The notes: generated from the sequence alone by a model not told the origin. A stretch of DNA of 64,000 nucleotides from Flavobacteriaceae bacterium (GCA_030683815.1 JAUXPJ010000023.1:62001-126000); one strand, 5' to 3'. Counted from the stretch's first letter, positions 7,649 through 17,077 are shown. Program-made: numbers and translations.

Positions 7649-9337
7649 ATGTCAGACGATAAGAAAGTAATATTCTCCATGTCGGGTGTTAATAAAACGT
7701 ACTCAACCAACAAACAAGTTTTAAAAGATATTTATCTAAGTTTTTTTTACGGAGCTAAGATCGGAATTTTAGGTTTAAATGGTTCCGGTAAATCTACCTT
7801 GTTAAAAATAATTGCTGGAATAGAAAAGAATTACCAAGGTAATGTCGTTTTTGCTCCGGGATATACTGTTGGTTATCTTTCTCAAGAGCCCGAATTGGAT
7901 GAAACCAAAACTGTGATTGATATCGTTCGTGAAGGTGTAGCCGAGACGATGGCAATTTTAGAAGAATACAACAAAATAAACGAACTATTTGGTTTGGAAG
8001 AAGTTTATTCTGATGCCGATAAAATGGATAAATTGATGGCGCGTCAAGCAGAATTACAAGATAAAATTGACGCTTCTAACGCTTGGGAAATTGATACCAA
8101 ATTAGAAATTGCGATGGATGCTTTGCGCACTCCTGAAGGTGATACTCCTATTAAAGTGCTATCAGGTGGTGAGCGAAGACGCGTTGCTTTATGCCGTTTG
8201 TTATTACAACAGCCCGATGTATTATTGTTAGATGAGCCCACCAATCACCTCGATGCAGAATCCGTACATTGGTTAGAACATCATTTGGCACAATATGCTG
8301 GAACCGTAATTGCCGTAACACACGACCGTTATTTCTTGGATAATGTAGCGGGCTGGATTTTAGAACTCGATAGAGGCGAAGGAATTCCATGGAAAGGAAA
8401 TTATTCTTCTTGGTTAGATCAAAAATCTAAGCGATTAGAACAAGAAGAAAAAACAGCTTCTAAAAGAAGAAAAACCTTAGAACGTGAGTTAGAGTGGGTA
8501 CGAATGGCGCCAAAAGGACGTCAAGCAAAACAAAAAGCGCGTTTAAGTAACTACGATAAATTGTTAAGTCAAGATCAAAAACAATTGGAAGATAATTTGG
8601 AATTGTACATTCCGAATGGGCCACGTTTAGGAACCAATGTGATTGATGCCGCTGGAGTTGCCAAAGCTTATGGAGATAAATTGTTGTACGAAGAGTTGAA
8701 TTTCAAGCTTCCGCAAAACGGAATTGTAGGGGTTATTGGTCCGAATGGCGCCGGAAAAACTACCATATTTCGAATGATTATGGGTGAAGAAAATGCTGAC
8801 AAAGGAACTTTTAATGTGGGTGATACTGTTAAAATTGCTTATGTAGATCAAGCGCACTCTAAAATTGAACCGGAAAAAACAATCTGGCAAAACTTTTGTG
8901 ATGAGCAAGAATTGATGATGATGGGCGGAAAGATGGTCAATTCAAGAGCGTATTTAAGTAGATTTAATTTTAGTGGAGGCGATCAAAATAAAAAAGTAAA
9001 CACGCTATCGGGTGGTGAGCGCAACCGTTTACACTTGGCGATGACCTTAAAAGAAGAAGGAAATGTATTGTTGTTAGATGAGCCAACCAATGATTTGGAT
9101 ATCAATACACTTCGTTCTTTAGAAGAAGGTTTAGAAAATTTTGCCGGATGTGCCGTAGTTATATCGCACGACCGTTGGTTTTTAGACCGAATCTGTACTC
9201 ATATTTTAGCATTTGAAGGCGATTCTCAGGTGTATTTCTTTGAGGGCTCTTTTACCGATTATGAAGAAAATAAAAAGAAACGATTGGGTGGCGATTTGAT
9301 GCCGAAACGAATCAAATACAAAAAATTGATTCGATAA
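7649..9337 (+). CDS. ettA: Energy-dependent translational throttle protein EttA (ABC-F)
   Basis: Soluble ABC-F ATPase that binds the ribosomal E site and gates the first elongation steps according to energy state. Two ABC domains are visible: Walker A GLNGSGKST (about residue 43) with SGGERRRVALCRLL and LLLDEPTNHLD, then GPNGAGKTT (about residue 362) with SGGERNRLHLAMTL and LLLDEPTNDLD. The charged linker RLEQEEKTASKRRKTLERELEWVRMAPKGRQAKQKAR between them is the P-site tRNA interaction motif that separates EttA from other ABC-F proteins. Length 562 fits. Transcribed alone after a short leader. Confidence 0.95.
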   Translation: MSDDKKVIFSMSGVNKTYSTNKQVLKDIYLSFFYGAKIGILGLNGSGKSTLLKIIAGIEKNYQGNVVFAPGYTVGYLSQEPELDETKTVIDIVREGVAETMAILEEYNKINELFGLEEVYSDADKMDKLMARQAELQDKIDASNAWEIDTKLEIAMDALRTPEGDTPIKVLSGGERRRVALCRLLLQQPDVLLLDEPTNHLDAESVHWLEHHLAQYAGTVIAVTHDRYFLDNVAGWILELDRGEGIPWKGNYSSWLDQKSKRLEQEEKTASKRRKTLERELEWVRMAPKGRQAKQKARLSNYDKLLSQDQKQLEDNLELYIPNGPRLGTNVIDAAGVAKAYGDKLLYEELNFKLPQNGIVGVIGPNGAGKTTIFRMIMGEENADKGTFNVGDTVKIAYVDQAHSKIEPEKTIWQNFCDEQELMMMGGKMVNSRAYLSRFNFSGGDQNKKVNTLSGGERNRLHLAMTLKEEGNVLLLDEPTNDLDINTLRSLEEGLENFAGCAVVISHDRWFLDRICTHILAFEGDSQVYFFEGSFTDYEENKKKRLGGDLMPKRIKYKKLIR

Positions 9338-9566
9338 AAACTTAAAAAATTCCCTCGCACATCGGAAAATATTTAGAAGTTGAAAAGATTGATTTAAAAA
9401 TAATATCCAAAATTTAAATCAGAATCAAATCAACTCACATCAACATTGTTGTGAACTTACACACATAATCCTTATCTATTTTAGCGGATGGTTTTTTTTC
9501 CATTGTCTTGTTCATTTTAGCATAAAATTTATTTTTTGGATTTAACACTAAAAAGCATGAAAAAAT
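9338..9566. other. Intergenic DNA after ettA, no gene seen
   Basis: AT-rich stretch between the convergent ettA and the broken T9SS gene. The short open frame here on the minus strand has low-complexity content and no recognisable motif, so it is not called. Confidence 0.5.
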
Positions 9567-9600
9567 AAAAGCAGTTTTAGAATTTTCTAAAACTGCTTTT
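9567..9600. terminator. Bidirectional intrinsic terminator
   Basis: A stem of AAAAGCAGTTTTAGAA with its complement and a 2-base loop lies between the convergent ettA and T9SS genes. A-runs and T-runs flank both sides, so it can serve both genes. Confidence 0.8.
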
Positions 9601-9621
9601 TGATTTGATAATTCTAATTTT

Positions 9622-11522
9622 TTACTCAATTATAATTAGATGGGTTTCTACTACACTATTATATGCTAATTTCAAGATATAGTTTCCTGCTGGAATGTTT
9701 TCTACATTTAATGATGCTATTGAATCCAAGACTTCTACTTGTAGTATTTTTCTACCCAATAAGTCGTACAAAGTTGCCATAATTTTAGCGTTTGAAACGT
9801 CCTCATTCACTTTGATATTCAATACCCCATTTGCCGGATTTGGATAAATTTTGGTATCTAATAACAAAGTTGCCATAATTTCAGCGTTTGAAATATCTAC
9901 TTTCTCTTTGATATTTGATACCGCATTTGCCGGATTTACATAAATTTTGGGATTTAATACTTTAACAGGGTTTGACAATCTTGGTATTGCACCATCACTA
10001 CCGCCATGGGCTACACTTATTATTCTCGCACCTCCAATACCGCAATCATTTACCGCCATCACTTGAACATAACCTGCTGTACCGGCATAACCTGTAAATA
10101 CTTGTATGGAACTATCCGCAGAGTTAGTCAGTTTTTGCCAATTTTCTCCAAAATAATCAAATTGTTCAACTGTTTCATAAGGGTATGGCAGCCACCATTC
10201 ATAAGAAGTTGCACCAGACACCGGACTTGTTTGATAATTGACCAAGGCACCCGATTGTACGCTGGCAGGATCCGTTATGGTTGTTGGCGAATCTAACAGA
10301 CCTATATAAATTGTTCTTACAGGTAAAGTAAATGTTTGACCGCATAAGTTGGTGATAGTAGCTGTTAATGAAACTGTGCCATTACCAAATCTTGTTAAAG
10401 TTGTTGTTGGCCCTGTTGTTGTACTTAGTGTTGCTACCGGACGACCCTGAATACTCCAACTGACTGTTTGCTCTGGGAGCAGATTGCTAATTCCGTACGT
10501 TGCAGAAGATCATAAAGTTGTTGGTCCTGAAATTATTGCTGAACTTGTAAAGGGTGTAAAACTTGTTGTACAAGTTTGTGTAGCCATACTTACACCATTT
10601 AAAATTGGCGTAACATTTACCGCAGAAGGTAAAATATTCCCGTTTGCAGAAGTTAAATTAATTGTATTTGTAGTAGTTGTGATACTTTCAGGAGCAGGAC
10701 TTCCATTGTATAGCCATCCATTATTTGTTCCAAGAGACCAAGAATATGAAATAGGACAAGATAATGTATTGGGGTACTTACAGTAAAAGTTCTTGTTTGC
10801 GGTGTACCGCATACAAATGCTAATGATGTAGGTGAAATAGTGAATGTTGGATTTGGTCTTGAAACAGGAATATATTTTATATTTCCCTTAAAAAAAGCAT
10901 TACTGCAATCATTTATTGCCCTATATTGTATTGCTGAACCGTTCCCTGTATTTATATTAGGAGTCAATGTTATGTTGCCACTTGCAGTTATCCAATTATT
11001 TCCATTTGAGAGTGTTGAGTTTAAATACCAACCGGAAGGTATTATGTATTCATAAGAGTTAATAGAACCAAAACTTGAATAAGGATTTGTAGAAGTATTC
11101 CAATATTGGTCACCAGTAATATTTAAAGCAATTGGTGTTGTTTGACAAATTGGTGCAACAATTTGACTTGGAGCACTGCCTACTTTATAACCACTAAAAA
11201 ATGATTTTACTTTGGTGAAATTAAAATCATATGTTAGAATAGTATTTGAGACAACATATTTAACAGCAAATCCTTGGATACCACTAACATCAGCAAATTT
11301 ACCTTTAAAAGTTATACTTCTTTGATTACTTGATACAGTTATAGTAGTTGTAATAGTAGCTTCCCCAATAGTTGTAATAGATTCATAATTACCAGGCAAA
11401 GATGAAACAGTAAATGTATATTCCTGATTGGGACACATTTCAGTTGTAAGTAAAGGATCAATTGTTTGTGCAGTTGCAAACGTTGTTGCAATAAATGCTA
11501 AAATGTAAAGTATTTTTTTCAT
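9622..11522 (-). pseudogene. T9SS type A sorting-domain secreted protein, disrupted by a frameshift and a stop
   Basis: Originally about 630 residues. It starts MKKILYILAFIATTFATAQ, a signal peptide, and continues with beta-rich PKD/Ig-like repeats full of Thr and Ser. It ends in a T9SS sorting domain (KIYPNPANGVLNIKV ... LYDLLGRKI ... IPAGNYILKL), so it was a secreted or surface protein exported by the Por system. Two lesions break it. One is a frameshift at the four-G run 10771-10774, where TRTFTVS should continue into PNTLSCPISYSW. The other is an in-frame TGA at 10510-10512, where GPTTL continues as SSATYGISN. The frame is otherwise open from 10509 to 9622. The sorting domain also carries a tandem duplication. 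Sequencing error remains possible for either lesion. Confidence 0.85.
9768..9959 (-). repeat. 96-bp tandem duplication inside the T9SS sorting domain
   Basis: Two direct copies, 9768-9863 and 9864-9959, begin with the same ACAAAGTTGCCATAATTT word and stay alignable throughout. They encode KIYPNPANGVLNIKVNEDVS and KIYVNPANAVSNIKEKVDIS plus shared NAEIMATL/NAKIMATL ends. The period is exactly 32 codons, so the frame is kept. Confidence 0.85.
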
Positions 11523-11532
11523 AATTTTTGTT

Positions 11533-12147
11533 CTATAATTTTTCTAAATGAAATTGAAAACCAACAGATACATGAAATCCATTATTTTTGGTCGTTCCCA
11601 AGAATGTATTATCTAATTTTTCTTTATTATATTTATAACCAAGTAAAACTTCCATTCCAACAGATGAGTTAAAAAATATTTCTGAACCAACTAAAAAAGT
11701 GTATCTATTTATAGATCCTTTCTCTTTAGGACTGCTATGAGCGCTTAAAAATCCTAATTGATAATTCGCCTCTGCAAGTATATTAAAAGGTTTATCTTTT
11801 TTCAGAAAATAATATCGTGCAAATGGACCAACAGAAAATTTGTTTGCATAGTAGGCAGTTGTATTATTAACTCTTGATATTACTTTAGAGTAACTGAAGG
11901 TAGGGGTTATTCCTATTGCTAATTTATCAATAAAAAAATATCCCACTTTTGGTGATAATTCTATTACTTTAAAATCATGTTCTGTTATTACGTGATTATT
12001 TGTTTGTTGCGAAATATAAGATTGTTCTCTTTTATATGAATCAAACGAACCTGTTACACCTACCAGCCAAGTTTTTTTATCTAACTGGGAGTAAGTGTTA
12101 ATGGTTATAAAAAAAACGGTAATTGTAAAAAAAAGTATTGTTTTCAT
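11533..12147 (-). CDS. Outer-membrane beta-barrel protein, porin/OmpA-like fold
   Basis: A 204-residue protein with a signal peptide (MKTILFFTITVFFITINTYSQ) followed by alternating amphipathic strands: ELSPKVGYFF, LAIGITPTFSYS, FSVGPFARYYFL, LAEANYQLGF, FLVGSEIFFN, GMEVLLGYKYN and GFHVSVGFQFHL. This is the pattern of the small Bacteroidota outer-membrane barrel family (PF13568-like). It sits 10 bases upstream of the broken T9SS gene on the same strand and was probably co-transcribed with it. Ligand and function are unknown. Confidence 0.8.
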   Translation of the reverse strand: MKTILFFTITVFFITINTYSQLDKKTWLVGVTGSFDSYKREQSYISQQTNNHVITEHDFKVIELSPKVGYFFIDKLAIGITPTFSYSKVISRVNNTTAYYANKFSVGPFARYYFLKKDKPFNILAEANYQLGFLSAHSSPKEKGSINRYTFLVGSEIFFNSSVGMEVLLGYKYNKEKLDNTFLGTTKNNGFHVSVGFQFHLEKL

Positions 12148-12170
12148 GATATTATATAGGTTTAAAGTTT

Positions 12171-12198
12171 AAATGTTAAATGTTAAATGTTAAATGTT
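12171..12198 (+). repeat. Heptamer tandem repeat AAATGTT x4
   Basis: Four exact head-to-tail copies of AAATGTT (AACATTT on the other strand) begin 23 bases upstream of the outer-membrane barrel gene. They are related to the array at 3378-3398. Confidence 0.85.
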
Positions 12199-12766
12199 TT
12201 CTATTCTTAGTATTTTTTTGGAGGGCTGTTTACCAGCAGCAGCATTTTTTTTAGTAATTTCATCTGTTTATATTTATTTTTTGTTAATGGTCATACCGAA
12301 AAATCGGGACAAGTTATGTAGCGCCCTAATCATCATTTCCCTGTGTATTTAAGATATTAATCATGGGCGTTTCATTTGTCAAAATATTTGGGTTAAAAAT
12401 TTCTATAACTTTTTAAATAATGCGCATGTATTCCATAAAAACAGACTCAACAATCACTTTTCATCCATAAAATTAAACTGAATATTTTTCATTAAATTTG
12501 AGCAATTTTTGAGAATTTTATACCATTTCTTGTTAAATATATAAAAATATAACAACTGTGCATAATATTTTTTACAAGCGTAGGTTGTTTAAAATGAATG
12601 TATATTTTGCCAGTAAACTACTGCTATAAAAGCGCAATATTTAGGATTTAATAAAACTAAAATTGTGCTAATATCGAAAGTGTTGGGCTTTGGGATTTGT
12701 TTAATAAAATAAAGTTTGAATGCATAAGCCCAAAACTGAGCTTTGGGCATTTATATAAAAATTAGC

Positions 12767-12782
12767 ACTGATATAAATCAGT
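12767..12782 (-). terminator. Possible terminator of ric
   Basis: A 6-bp stem, ACTGAT/ATCAGT, with a 4-base loop is followed on the minus strand by GCTAATTTTTA, 40 bases after the ric stop codon. The stem is short, so this is a weak candidate. Confidence 0.35.
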
Positions 12783-12822
12783 ACTATCGGAGAGATTTTT
12801 GTATTAAGGGGGAAGTTAGCAA

Positions 12823-13497
12823 CTATTTTACTTTAGAAAACAAGATGTTATTTTCTAAATGGATATGTTGATACAAATCATTGATAAACTCATCAAGTTT
12901 GTAATAAAGAGCTTTAAATGTATTACAAGCCCATTCTGGTGTGGTGAAATGATTACTTAAAAATGTGATTTTTTTAACAATATCTCCGGCATGCTCGTGC
13001 TCATCTTCTAAAATACCAATAACATTTTTATCATATTGATAATTATTGTCTGATGCTTTCATTTTAATAGCAGGAAATAAAATGTTTTCTTCTTTTTCCA
13101 GATGTGAATATAATTCTTCTCTAAGGTTTGAAAACAATTCAGCAATTTCAATAGTTTCAGGAGCGTGATGACCGTGAACAGTAGCTACTTTGGTAGCGAA
13201 TTCATTGATAATTTCCATATTTTCCTTCACATAGGTATGATGAACGTTAACAATATAATCTGCTAAAAACTCAGCGGCCCAATCTTTAAAGTTTAAAGAG
13301 GGCGTGTTATTTTTAGGTGTATTATTGATTAAATCATTGATAACATCATCAACATTTACCTTTGCTTTTATACAAGCATTTTCAACTGTTTTTCCGCCAC
13401 CACAGCAAAAATCGATATGGTATTTTTTAAAAACGGATGCAGTGCTAATATCTTCGCTAACTATTTCAGCGATGGTTTTATTTTTAAGTTCAATCAT
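12823..13497 (-). CDS. ric: Iron-sulfur cluster repair di-iron protein (Ric/ScdA/YtfE)
   Basis: Repairs iron-sulfur clusters damaged by nitric oxide or oxidants. The N-terminal DUF542 domain (IAEIVSEDISTASVFKKYHIDFCCGGGKTVENAC) has the conserved CCGGG. The C-terminal hemerythrin-like domain supplies di-iron ligands: HHTYVKENME, HGHHAPE, HLEKEENILFPAI, LEDEHEHAG and HIHLENNILF. Length 224 matches the family. It is a single gene with its own promoter-like box at 13516-13523. Confidence 0.94.
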   Translation of the reverse strand: MIELKNKTIAEIVSEDISTASVFKKYHIDFCCGGGKTVENACIKAKVNVDDVINDLINNTPKNNTPSLNFKDWAAEFLADYIVNVHHTYVKENMEIINEFATKVATVHGHHAPETIEIAELFSNLREELYSHLEKEENILFPAIKMKASDNNYQYDKNVIGILEDEHEHAGDIVKKITFLSNHFTTPEWACNTFKALYYKLDEFINDLYQHIHLENNILFSKVK

Positions 13498-13515
13498 AAT
13501 TTATAATTTAAGGTA

Positions 13516-13523
13516 CAAATATA
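13516..13523 (-). promoter_or_regulatory. -7 box TATATTTG of ric
   Basis: The minus strand matches TAnnTTTG exactly, 18 bases before the ric ATG. The upstream DNA is a T-rich run without a clean TTG -33 box. Confidence 0.5.
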
Positions 13524-13605
13524 ATAAAAAAAGATAAAATAGTCTTTTATTTTAAAAAGATAAATTTAAAAGTAATCATTATTTAAAATAGAAGGAGTAT
13601 AAAAT

Positions 13606-14226
13606 CTAAAAACTAATTTGCTGATTCTCCAGATAATTAAGGGCATTAGGTCCTTCCATAAAAAGTAAATCTAGGATGCTGAGGTTAGAAATAAATCCAA
13701 ATTTATCATCAAAAACTTGAGTATAAGGAGTTAAGTTAATTTTCTTTTCTTTTTTAGCTTCAACCAAAAATCTGTAATCTTCACCCTTTTTTGACTCAAT
13801 TTCATAATCTGATGTATAACAAATTTTTAGTTTCTCTTGCAGTGCATCTATGATAAACTCGTGCGTTTTGAGGTTAAAATCGAGTAAATGAGTATAGGTT
13901 TTATGGTATAAAGGTGCCAAATCATCCTCATAAAATTCAAAATAAGGCGATGATCGATAAGAGTTTTGAAAAGTTTTAAAATGATTTTTTTGCCAATGAA
14001 AATCATTATCAATTAATACCTCTTTTGTTTTCTGACGTCCATTAGATTTATTGTGTTTAACCGGTATGTTAAGTAGAAGCTTTCCGTTGGCACCATAAAT
14101 ATAAGAACGATTTCTATAGGTTTGTTTTTGAAAATTATCGGCTACTTCAAAACAAATTTCCTGATGTTGAAACATCATGATATAATGTGAAATTGGTCCA
14201 AAATAGGTAGGGTGCAATAAAATCAT
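13606..14226 (-). CDS. WbqC family protein
   Basis: WbqC-like protein (206 residues), a family found in surface-polysaccharide loci and in flavobacterial core operons. The N-terminus MILLHPTYFGPISHYIMMFQ, then FQKQTYRNRSYIYGANGKLLLNIPV and the C-terminal NLSILDLLFMEGPNALNYL are its signatures. Some members are thought to act in nucleotide-sugar or glycolipid modification, but the reaction is not established. It is the last gene of the parA-to-wbqC operon, 3 bases after lepB. Confidence 0.85.
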   Translation of the reverse strand: MILLHPTYFGPISHYIMMFQHQEICFEVADNFQKQTYRNRSYIYGANGKLLLNIPVKHNKSNGRQKTKEVLIDNDFHWQKNHFKTFQNSYRSSPYFEFYEDDLAPLYHKTYTHLLDFNLKTHEFIIDALQEKLKICYTSDYEIESKKGEDYRFLVEAKKEKKINLTPYTQVFDDKFGFISNLSILDLLFMEGPNALNYLENQQISF

Positions 14227-14229
14227 TTC

Positions 14230-15777
14230 TTATTTTTTATTTCTTTTTTTACGATCACTATAAACAGAATATCCATACAAAAGAATCATGGCAACGATAA
14301 AATATTTAAAGTAGGAAATGGGTTTTCCGGATCCGTGAACTGTGGTAAACAAGCGTTCCCATCTAATTTTATTTTGAATTCCTTTAGCTTCGCTATCCCA
14401 ACTAAACCAAATAAAAACAGGTTTTCCTACCACATGATCAAAAGGAACATATCCCCAATAACGGGCGTCTTCAGAATTATGACGGTTATCACCCATCATC
14501 CAATAATAATCTTGCTGAAAAGTATAAGAAGTTACTTCTTTCCCGTCAATCAGAATTTTATCCCCCTCAACTTTTAACTCATTATTTTCATATTCTTCAA
14601 TAATTCTTTTGTAAAAAGGAAGGGTTTTTAAAGTTAAAGTAACCGTTTTTCCTGCTTCCGGAATATAAATCGGTCCGAAATTATCTCTACTCCAAGGATA
14701 TTGTTCATTATGAGGAAAAACAGAACTGTCAAAAGTGCCTTTTGGTTCATTGTAACGCGTGACACTTTTAACTAATAAGTTAGATTTTATCTTATTGGCA
14801 TCTTCATCAGAAAGGTTTAAAATATATTTTCCATCTCGAGTTAAACCTTCACGAACGTGATATCTTTCCCTGATAGTTCGTTCACTTAACTGTTGACCAT
14901 TGGTGTCAACGGTATAGAAAAACTGAATTTTAGTACGATCGGGCATCTGACTTAATTCACCGTTTATATATACATGACCATCTTTAACTTCTAATGAATC
15001 ACCGGCAATACCTACGCATCGTTTTACATAATTTGATTTTTTATCGATTGGTTTATCAACGTGAATTCCGGAATGATCTCTAAAATACCGAACGGTATCG
15101 GTAGGCCAGTTAAAAACAACAATTTCATTGCGTTTTATTTTTTGAAATCCGGGAATCCGGAAATAAGGCAATGAAGGTTTTCTTAGATAAGAAGGCAATT
15201 TTAAAAATGGAATAGTATCGTGAACCATCGGCATTGCAACAGTAGTCATCGGCGTACGGGCACCATAATGAAATTTACTTACAAAAAGAAAATCGCCCAC
15301 TAATAACGATTTTTCCAAAGATGAAGTCGGAATAGTGTAAGGTTGCATAAAATAAGTGTGAATGATGGTAGCTGCGACAATCGCAAAAACAATAGAGCTA
15401 ATCCATTCACCGGTTTCCGTTCGCGGAGTTAAACTTCTGTTTTCGATGTATTTTTCATCAGTAAAATAATTGATATAAATGATATACAATCCGAAGGTGA
15501 AGATGGCTAAAAGGGTATCTTTTCGATGATGAAATCCGAAACTTCTGATGGTTTCTACCCAAATAACCGGAAACATCAACAAATTGATAATCGGGATAAA
15601 TAACAATATCACCCACCATTTCGGCCGGTTGATAATTTGCATCAAAACAATGGCATTATAAATAGGAATAGCTGCTTCCCAAGCTTTTCTGCCGGCACGT
15701 TGATACAATTTCCACGTTCCGATAAAATGAATTACTTGTATTATTAAAATGAAGATTAACCATTGTGTAAGTATCAT
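14230..15777 (-). CDS. lepB: Signal peptidase I
   Basis: Membrane-bound type I signal peptidase that removes signal peptides from Sec-exported proteins. About four hydrophobic segments occupy the first 140 residues, an extension usual in Bacteroidota. The catalytic Ser is in IPTSSLEKSL (about residue 153), the general-base Lys in SNYVKRCVGIAGDSLEV, and the substrate-pocket motif MMGDNRHNSEDARYWGYVP follows. Unusually, a further hydrophobic segment lies at the C-terminus (YFIVAMILLYGYSVY). At 515 residues it is longer than E. coli LepB (324). It lies in the parA operon between dapB and wbqC. Confidence 0.94.
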   Translation of the reverse strand: MILTQWLIFILIIQVIHFIGTWKLYQRAGRKAWEAAIPIYNAIVLMQIINRPKWWVILLFIPIINLLMFPVIWVETIRSFGFHHRKDTLLAIFTFGLYIIYINYFTDEKYIENRSLTPRTETGEWISSIVFAIVAATIIHTYFMQPYTIPTSSLEKSLLVGDFLFVSKFHYGARTPMTTVAMPMVHDTIPFLKLPSYLRKPSLPYFRIPGFQKIKRNEIVVFNWPTDTVRYFRDHSGIHVDKPIDKKSNYVKRCVGIAGDSLEVKDGHVYINGELSQMPDRTKIQFFYTVDTNGQQLSERTIRERYHVREGLTRDGKYILNLSDEDANKIKSNLLVKSVTRYNEPKGTFDSSVFPHNEQYPWSRDNFGPIYIPEAGKTVTLTLKTLPFYKRIIEEYENNELKVEGDKILIDGKEVTSYTFQQDYYWMMGDNRHNSEDARYWGYVPFDHVVGKPVFIWFSWDSEAKGIQNKIRWERLFTTVHGSGKPISYFKYFIVAMILLYGYSVYSDRKKRNKK

Positions 15778-15803
15778 ATCCTAGATTTTTTAGTTTCTAA
15801 TTT

Positions 15804-16502
15804 TTAAATTCCCAAGACGTCTTTCATGGTAAAAACACCTTTTTTGCTTAAAAGCCATTCTGCCGCGATGACAGCTCCAAAAGCAAAACCTTCTCTGCTA
15901 TGTGCGGTGTGTTTTATTTCTATCTCGTCAATGTCCGATTTATAAAAAACCGAATGTGTTCCGGGAACATTTTCAATGCGTATAGCGTTTATCAATAATT
16001 GATTTTCATTTGTTGGATTTAAAGACCATTCAGTTTTATCAGAATTTTGAATGATTTGTTCTGCCAAAGTAATAGCCGTTCCGCTGGGTGCATCTAACTT
16101 TTGTGTGTGATGAATTTCTTCTAAACTCACATTGTATTGTTTAAATTTATCCATCATTTTAGCCAATTGAGTATTTAACTCAAAAAATAAATTGACGCCT
16201 AAACTAAAGTTGGAAGCATAGATAAAAGCGCTCTTTTTTTGGAGGCATAAATCCTTCATTTCTTTATAATGCTCAAGCCATCCGGTTGTTCCGGAAACAA
16301 TTGGGATTTGATTGTTTAAACAAAGTTTGATGTTTTCAACTGCTTTACTCGGAGCACTAAATTCAATGGCAACATCAACTTTTGTAATGTCAAAATCAGT
16401 AGTTGAGCTATCAACTCTTAAAACAATTTCATGACCTCGTTCTAAAGCAATTTTCTCAATTACTTTTCCCATTTTCCCATATCCTAATAAAGCAATTCGC
16501 AT
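15804..16502 (-). CDS. dapB: 4-Hydroxy-tetrahydrodipicolinate reductase
   Basis: NAD(P)H-dependent reductase of the diaminopimelate/lysine pathway. The N-terminal Rossmann motif is MRIALLGYGKMGKVIE. Family motifs follow: VAIEFSAPSKAVENI, VSGTTGW, ASNFSLGVNLFFEL, the active-site EIHHTQKLDAPSGTA and HTAHSREGFAFGA. At 232 residues it is shorter than E. coli DapB (273), as is usual in Bacteroidota. It lies 2 bases downstream of the DUF5683 gene. Confidence 0.96.
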   Translation of the reverse strand: MRIALLGYGKMGKVIEKIALERGHEIVLRVDSSTTDFDITKVDVAIEFSAPSKAVENIKLCLNNQIPIVSGTTGWLEHYKEMKDLCLQKKSAFIYASNFSLGVNLFFELNTQLAKMMDKFKQYNVSLEEIHHTQKLDAPSGTAITLAEQIIQNSDKTEWSLNPTNENQLLINAIRIENVPGTHSVFYKSDIDEIEIKHTAHSREGFAFGAVIAAEWLLSKKGVFTMKDVLGI

Positions 16503-16504
16503 AA

Positions 16505-17077
16505 CTATAAATCGATTTTAAGTGAAGCTCCAACAATAGGTTTATTTAAAAAATCATTCTGTATTAACTGCGGATTAAATGATAAATTTTCATCAATATT
16601 AAATTGCATCAAATGCGCGTTAACACTTGCTTCTACTATTTGAAGGATGTAAAATGCTGTTGTTACCAACAATGATAAATCACGATCTTTTTTAAAACCT
16701 TTTTGGGCGGTAATTAAGGCATTGACCGATAAAGTTACTTTTCCGTTATCGGTTGTAAATTCATCTTGTTTCCCTGCTAATCGTAATTTATAAGCCGTCC
16801 GATACCGATTGTAAGCCGTATTGTTAAAGTCATACACATAAATGGAAGTTCCGATAGCTGCGTAAACAAAAGGGATTTTCCAATATTTTTTATTGTAGGC
16901 CTGACCTAATCCGGGTAAAACAGCTGAATAAAAAGCAGCTTTTGCAGGAGATAGCGGGTTGTATTCAACACTTTTTTTAGAACTTAATTCTGTTTCTTTT
17001 ATGCTAATCTCTTGAGCTTGAGTCGTTGCTGAAAAGAAAAGAATTAAAATTGAAAAAAATGTGATTTTTAATTTCAC
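16505..17077 (-). CDS. DUF5683 domain protein, predicted membrane or envelope protein
   Basis: A 190-residue protein with a signal-like N-terminus (MKLKITFFSILILFFSATTQAQ), then SPAKAAFYSAVLPGLGQAYNKKYWKIPFVYAAIGTSIYVY, the core of the DUF5683 family, and a second hydrophobic segment near ALITTAFYILQIVEASVNAHL. The function is not known. Its stop overlaps the end of the parB frame by a single base. The conserved place between parB and dapB suggests an envelope-linked housekeeping role, but that is inference. Confidence 0.8.
   Translation of the reverse strand: MKLKITFFSILILFFSATTQAQEISIKETELSSKKSVEYNPLSPAKAAFYSAVLPGLGQAYNKKYWKIPFVYAAIGTSIYVYDFNNTAYNRYRTAYKLRLAGKQDEFTTDNGKVTLSVNALITAQKGFKKDRDLSLLVTTAFYILQIVEASVNAHLMQFNIDENLSFNPQLIQNDFLNKPIVGASLKIDL

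Larger units (their letters stand above)
12148..12822. other. 675-bp gene-free region
   Basis: No convincing coding frame on either strand. It holds the heptamer array at 12171-12198, a hairpin at 12728-12748 (GCCCAAA/TTTGGGC) and a hairpin at 12767-12782 (ACTGAT-ATAA-ATCAGT). Read on the minus strand, the last is followed by GCTAATTTTT and may terminate ric transcription. The rest is AT-rich DNA, possibly a decayed gene; no protein motif was recognised. Confidence 0.5.

Noticed and set aside
9435-9629. Short minus-strand open frame between ettA and the T9SS gene
   Set aside because: It spans the terminator hairpin and runs into the T9SS gene end, with low-complexity content and no promoter.
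10484-10786. Open frame on the plus strand across the broken T9SS gene
   Set aside because: It lies antisense to a frame that clearly encodes PKD-like and T9SS segments, and its product has no recognisable motif.
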